Under the pieces are notes generated by a model. That model did not search any database. It had not been told where the DNA came from and was given only the letters and a program-made list of their open reading frames with translations. From positions 682,001-746,000 of the forward strand of contig NZ_JAEMWU010000001.1 of assembly GCF_017303215.1 (NCBI RefSeq): 64,000 bases of DNA, written 5' to 3'. Both the position numbers and the translations under genes were made by a program. Shown one piece after another: positions 60,615-64,000 of the stretch. Every line of letters begins with the position of its first letter. The stretch's first letter is position 1. The DNA comes from Microbacterium esteraromaticum. GTDB taxonomy: Bacteria > Actinomycetota > Actinomycetes > Actinomycetales > Microbacteriaceae.

Positions 60615-61943
60615 TCAGGCCGGGTCGCCACCGAGCGGTCCGACGGCCGCGAGCGGCTTGGGGTCGTCGGCGCCGGTCTTGCGCAGACGCGCGATGAGGT
60701 TTCCGAGGTGGTAGATCAGGATCGCGCCGACCGTGGCGAGCACGATGCCGCCGAGCTGGAAGCCCGAGTCGGGGTCGATGATCTGGAAGCCGCCCACGGC
60801 GACGATCAGGCCCACCGCGGCGGTGTACTGGTTCACCGGGCGCGAGAAGTCGACCTTGTTGTCGACCCAGATCTTGATGCCGATGACACCGATCAGACCG
60901 TACAGGGCCGTCGTGACGCCACCGAGCACACCGGCGGGCACCGAGTTGATGACGGCACCGAACTTCGGCGACATGCTCAGCAGGATGGCCGTGAATCCGG
61001 CGACCCAATAGGCGGCGGTGGAGTAGACGCGGGTGGATGCCATCACGCCGATGTTCTCGCCGTAGGTGGTCGTACCCGACCCGCCGAAGAATCCGGCCAG
61101 CGACGTCGAGATGCCGTCGGCGATCAGAGCCTTGCCGGTCTGCTTGTTGATCGCCGGGTCTTCGACCATGGTCGCCACGCCGCGCACGTGACCGACGTTC
61201 TCGGCGATGAGCACCAGCACCACGGGCAGGAACATCGCCATTGCCGACCAGGTGTTCGGGTTGACGAAGTCGGGCATCTCGAAGGTTGGGAAGCCGAGCC
61301 AGGCGGCCTTCTCGACAGCGGTGAAGTCGAGTTCGCCGCGGAACCCGGCGAAGATGTACCCCGCGATCACACCGAGGAAGATCGAGATGCGCCCCAGGAA
61401 ACCGCGGAAGACCACCGCGAACAGGATGGTCACGGCCAGGGTGAACGTCGCGGTGATCGGAGCCAGTTCGTAGTTGCCGCGTGCGGCGCCGGCCAGGTTG
61501 AACCCGATCAGCGCGACGATCGTGCCGGCGAGCACGGGCGGCAGAAAGCGGTCGACCCACTTCACACCGGCGATGTGCACGACCACACCGATGATCGCCA
61601 GCAGCAGACCGACGGCGACGATGCCGGCCAGAGCCGACCCTGTACCGGCCGTGGCGGTCGCGGCGGTCACCGGGGCGATGAACGCGAACGACGAACCCAG
61701 GTAGCTCGGCAGCTTGTTGCGGGTGATCAGCAGGAACAGGATCGTGCCGATACCGCTGAACAGCAGCGTGGTCGGCACCGGGAAGCCGGTGAGGATCGGC
61801 ACAAGGAACGTCGCGCCGAACATGGCGACGACGTGCTGCACGCCGATGGCGATGGTGGCGGGCCAGTTGAGGCGTTCCTCGGGACGGACGACGGCGTCGG
61901 GCGCGACGGTGCGTCCATTGCCATGGATCTTCCACAGCGGCAT
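60615..61943 (-). CDS. NCS2-family nucleobase permease (uracil/xanthine type)
   Basis: A 442-residue permease with about 14 membrane segments. UraA-like features are ATIAIGVQHVVAMFGATFLV, the substrate-site block IAENVGHVRGVATM, and GSGTTTYGENIGVMASTRVY. The GENIG form with upstream Glu-Asn-Val-Gly suggests uracil or a related base rather than urate. It would import a nucleobase by proton symport. The ATG has CGAGGAGCC upstream. An inverted repeat covers its likely -10. Confidence 0.9.
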   Translation of the reverse strand: MPLWKIHGNGRTVAPDAVVRPEERLNWPATIAIGVQHVVAMFGATFLVPILTGFPVPTTLLFSGIGTILFLLITRNKLPSYLGSSFAFIAPVTAATATAGTGSALAGIVAVGLLLAIIGVVVHIAGVKWVDRFLPPVLAGTIVALIGFNLAGAARGNYELAPITATFTLAVTILFAVVFRGFLGRISIFLGVIAGYIFAGFRGELDFTAVEKAAWLGFPTFEMPDFVNPNTWSAMAMFLPVVLVLIAENVGHVRGVATMVEDPAINKQTGKALIADGISTSLAGFFGGSGTTTYGENIGVMASTRVYSTAAYWVAGFTAILLSMSPKFGAVINSVPAGVLGGVTTALYGLIGVIGIKIWVDNKVDFSRPVNQYTAAVGLIVAVGGFQIIDPDSGFQLGGIVLATVGAILIYHLGNLIARLRKTGADDPKPLAAVGPLGGDPA

Positions 61944-61972
61944 GATGGCTCCTCGGGTCAGGATCGGGGTCA

Positions 61973-62004
61973 GGGCTGACGAAACACTATCGGTTCATCA
62001 GCCC
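61973..62004 (-). promoter_or_regulatory. Inverted repeat over the putative -10 of the NCS2 permease
   Basis: GGGCTGACGAA (61973-61983) and TTCATCAGCCC (61994-62004) form 11-bp arms with one mismatch. GATAGT on the minus strand (61986-61991), a possible -10, sits in the loop. A repressor site is plausible; the regulator is unknown. Confidence 0.45.
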
Positions 62005-62062
62005 GAGCATCCGAGGAGACTGCGGCGCGCGGGGCGCGACCGCGCGCGGTCACCGGCGCGGG

Positions 62063-62926
62063 TCAGCCGCGCAGACGCTCGATCAGTGCGCGGTAGCGGT
62101 CGGCGGTGCGCTCGATCACGTCCTCCGGCAGCGCCGGCGGCTCGCCCTGGCGGTCCCAGTTGGCAGCCATCCAGTCGCGCACGATCTGCTTGTCGAAGCT
62201 GGCCATGCGCTCGTCGGGGGTGCTGCCCGTGCGCCAGGCCTCGGCGTCCCAGTAGCGGGACGAGTCGCTGGTGAGTGCCTCGTCGGCCAGGCGCAGCACG
62301 CCATCGGCGTCGACACCGAACTCGAACTTCGTATCGGCGAGGATCAGCCCCTTCGACTCGGCGATCTCGGCTGCACGCCGGTAGATCGCCAGCGAGGTGT
62401 CGCGCAGCTGCGCGGCGCGCTCGGCGCCGACGAGCTCGACCGCCCGCTCGAAGGTGATGTTCTCGTCGTGCTCGCCCATCGGCGCCTTGTACGCCGGGGT
62501 GAACAGCGGTTCGGGAAGGCGGTCGCCGTTCTTCAGGCCCGCCGGCAGGGGGATGCCGCACACCGTGCCCCGCTCGACGTACTCGGCCCAGCCCGATCCG
62601 GTCAGGTAGCCGCGCACGACGCATTCGATCGGCAGCATCTGCAGGGCCATCGCCAGCATCGAACGGCCGGCGACAGCATCCGGGATCTCGCCTTCGGCGA
62701 TGTGGTTCGGCACATCGTCGAGCTGGTCGAACCACCACATGCTCAGGGACGTGAGCAGCTCGCCCTTGTGCGGGATGCCGGGCGAGAGCACCGAGTCGAA
62801 GGCGCTGACCCGGTCGGATGCGACGACGAGGATGCGGGTGTCGGCCGGGTCATCCGACGCGTACAGGTCGCGGACCTTGCCCGAGTAGATGTGCCGCCAG
62901 CCGGGGATGCTCTGTGCTTCGCTCAC
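62063..62926 (-). CDS. purC: Phosphoribosylaminoimidazole-succinocarboxamide synthase PurC
   Basis: A 287-residue SAICAR synthase. Motifs include the N-terminal GWRHIYSGKVRDLY, ECVVRGYLTGSGW, ADTKFEFGVDADG, and DEALTSDSSRYWD. It joins aspartate to CAIR in step eight of purine synthesis. I start at GTG 62926: GATAAT (62934-62939, minus strand) is a strong -10 that overlaps the alternative ATG at 62935, and the GTG lies where transcription should begin. The mRNA is therefore probably leaderless. Confidence 0.93.
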   Translation of the reverse strand: MSEAQSIPGWRHIYSGKVRDLYASDDPADTRILVVASDRVSAFDSVLSPGIPHKGELLTSLSMWWFDQLDDVPNHIAEGEIPDAVAGRSMLAMALQMLPIECVVRGYLTGSGWAEYVERGTVCGIPLPAGLKNGDRLPEPLFTPAYKAPMGEHDENITFERAVELVGAERAAQLRDTSLAIYRRAAEIAESKGLILADTKFEFGVDADGVLRLADEALTSDSSRYWDAEAWRTGSTPDERMASFDKQIVRDWMAANWDRQGEPPALPEDVIERTADRYRALIERLRG

Positions 62927-62939
62927 GCGTCCCATTATC

Positions 62940-63132
62940 CCCGGCTCGCGTGCGGAGGATCGACGGTCGCATTAACACAATCAAATTGGGTATTCCCATT
63001 GGCTCTCTTGCTAGCTACTGTCGGCTATTACAAAACCTTTATTTTGTTAGGGGTGCTGGCGCAGCGACGTCGCAACGCCTGATCGCACCCGAGCACATCG
63101 ATGACGCGTACGGCGTCGGTGAGGAGAACCTG
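62940..63132 (+). other. AT-rich intergenic region before the secreted-protein gene
   Basis: About 190 bases, far lower in GC than the rest of the window from 62970 to 63055 (words such as AACACAATCAAATTGGG and ACAAAACCTTTATTTTGTTA). It holds the imperfect mirror-like pair ATTGGG/TCCCAT near 62986-63000. It likely carries the promoter of the next gene; no promoter can be set with confidence. Confidence 0.5.
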
Positions 63133-64000
63133 GTGGTTTACGCAGGCAGGCGACATTTGCGCTCGGCGGTGGTGGGCGTTCTGACCGCCGCGCTCGTTGC
63201 GGCGGCGGTTCCCGCTGTCGCGGAGGAGGCGCCGGGAAGTAAGACCTTCCACGGTGTGACGTTCGGCGCTGAGCAGACCGTCGGAATCCCGGTGCAGGTG
63301 CCGAGCATCATCGACATGGCTTTCGGCGAACTCAACGGGCGCACCGTGGGCTACACGGCGACGTCCTCGGATGGCTCGCTGTTGAACGTCATCGATGTGG
63401 CCTCGAACACCTTCGTCCAGTCGGCGTCGATGCCGAGCGTGATCCAGGTCTGGAAGCTGGAGATCGCGCCGAACGGCACTGTCTACGTCGCCGCGATCGG
63501 CAAGGACGCTGCCGGGCAGCAACGGGGTGAGCTCTGGGCCTACGACCCGGTCGCGAACGAGGCCGAGCTCGCCGGTGTGGTGCCGGGGGCGAGCTCGAAC
63601 TGGTCGATGGTGGTCGATGAGCACTCCAACGCCTACATCGGCACCTACAAGACGGGCGAGGTCGTTAAGTACGATGCCGTCGCGGGGACCTTCACGCGGT
63701 GGGACCGGGTCGAAGGGCAGGAGTACGTCCGCTCCATCGAGTACCACGACGGCTACATCTACGCGGGAACGGGCGCGACCGGATCGGTGGTCAAGATCAA
63801 CGTCAACGATCCCGCCGATCGCGTGCGCATCTCGGATCCGCTACGAACCGTGCTAGGCGTCGATGTGCTTCCCTGGGCATACGACATGCAGAAGGTCGGC
63901 GATTGGCTAGTCGTCAACTTCACGGGCGGACTCGCCACCTCGGCGTTCTACAACCTCGTGACCGAGCAGTGGAGCTCCGCGACGCTGAACAAGTCGAGTA
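63133..64000 (+). CDS. Secreted protein with beta-propeller-like repeats, 3' end outside window
   Basis: Open for 289 codons from a GTG at 63133 to the window end. GAGGAG six bases upstream is a good ribosome site. The N-terminus (RRHLRSAVVGVLTAALVAAA) is a signal peptide with a likely cleavage after AVPAVA. The mature part has repeated blade-like units: LWAYDPVANEAELAGVVPGA, GEVVKYDAVAGTFTRWDRV, and YIYAGTGATGSVVKINVND. This looks like a WD/NHL/quinoprotein-type propeller. Its size and further domains are unknown because it is cut off. It could bind cell-wall or sugar ligands; no enzyme motif is seen. Confidence 0.7.
   Translation, partial: MVYAGRRHLRSAVVGVLTAALVAAAVPAVAEEAPGSKTFHGVTFGAEQTVGIPVQVPSIIDMAFGELNGRTVGYTATSSDGSLLNVIDVASNTFVQSASMPSVIQVWKLEIAPNGTVYVAAIGKDAAGQQRGELWAYDPVANEAELAGVVPGASSNWSMVVDEHSNAYIGTYKTGEVVKYDAVAGTFTRWDRVEGQEYVRSIEYHDGYIYAGTGATGSVVKINVNDPADRVRISDPLRTVLGVDVLPWAYDMQKVGDWLVVNFTGGLATSAFYNLVTEQWSSATLNKSS

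Noticed and set aside
1..64000. CRISPR arrays, tRNA or rRNA genes, insertion sequences
   Set aside because: No regularly spaced repeats, cloverleaf-like GTTCGA arms in context, rRNA blocks or transposase motifs were seen.

Overview
The window is high-GC actinobacterial DNA. The gene set is a DtxR-type iron box, CebR/LacI sugar regulons, kdp with a tiny upstream peptide gene, CsoR-type copper operators, and putative leaderless purine genes. Together with the many GGATGCC/GGCATCC words, it points to Microbacteriaceae, most likely Microbacterium. This assignment is inference from gene content and composition. Almost all of the window reads as chromosomal metabolic and transport DNA. I see no rRNA, tRNA, CRISPR array, phage genes or transposase.

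Layout. 1-2.1 kb: a FUSC-type exporter cut by the window edge and a DUF998-like membrane protein. 2.2-5.6 kb: a membrane glycosyltransferase with a small partner, then a divergent EAL/GGDEF pair for cyclic-di-GMP. 5.6-10.7 kb: a siderophore-iron uptake operon behind a DtxR/IdeR box. 10.8-13.1 kb: a DNA alkylation repair protein and a PutP symporter. 13.1-20.6 kb: a LacI regulator, a GH35 beta-galactosidase and a sugar ABC transporter, apparently linked by one operator motif; a frameshifted DUF559/AbiEi-like gene lies between them. 20.8-24 kb: a small unknown gene and a large LuxR-type (LAL) ATPase regulator. 24-28.9 kb: copper resistance (CopZ, CopA, CopB). 28.9-36.7 kb: the complete kdp potassium locus. 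36.9-41.7 kb: a dioxygenase-like lipoprotein, a small alarmone synthetase, and amino-acid and drug-type transporters. 41.7-44.5 kb: LacI and GH13 alpha-glucosidase. 44.6-48 kb: a D-2-hydroxyacid dehydrogenase, a DUF1761 protein, purS/purQ and apt. 48.1-50.6 kb: GH1 beta-glucosidase and CebR behind a perfect CebR box. 50.6-58.1 kb: a ROK regulator and an operon pairing an ABC transporter with a phosphotriesterase homolog, a ROK kinase and a YhfX-type PLP enzyme. 58.1-62.9 kb: 5-oxoprolinase (PxpA, PxpBC fusion), an NCS2 permease and PurC. 63.1-64 kb: a secreted propeller-like protein cut by the window end.

The most unusual signal is a set of 62-97 bp imperfect palindromes. Several follow one plan: two tandem copies of a short unit followed by two inverted copies. 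I count ten elements of seven sequence types. Three types occur more than once, with conserved length where I could define it (three copies of exactly 67 bp; two of exactly 62 bp). They sit in intergenic gaps but also inside open reading frames: one in the ATP-binding domain of CopA and one in the His-rich N-terminus of CopB, both without breaking the frame. Two copies of the 67-bp type bracket the frameshifted DUF559/AbiEi-like gene, and one copy supplies its stop codon. This layout resembles REP elements with their RAYT transposase, but with a nuclease-fold protein in place of the transposase. The functional link is a hypothesis.
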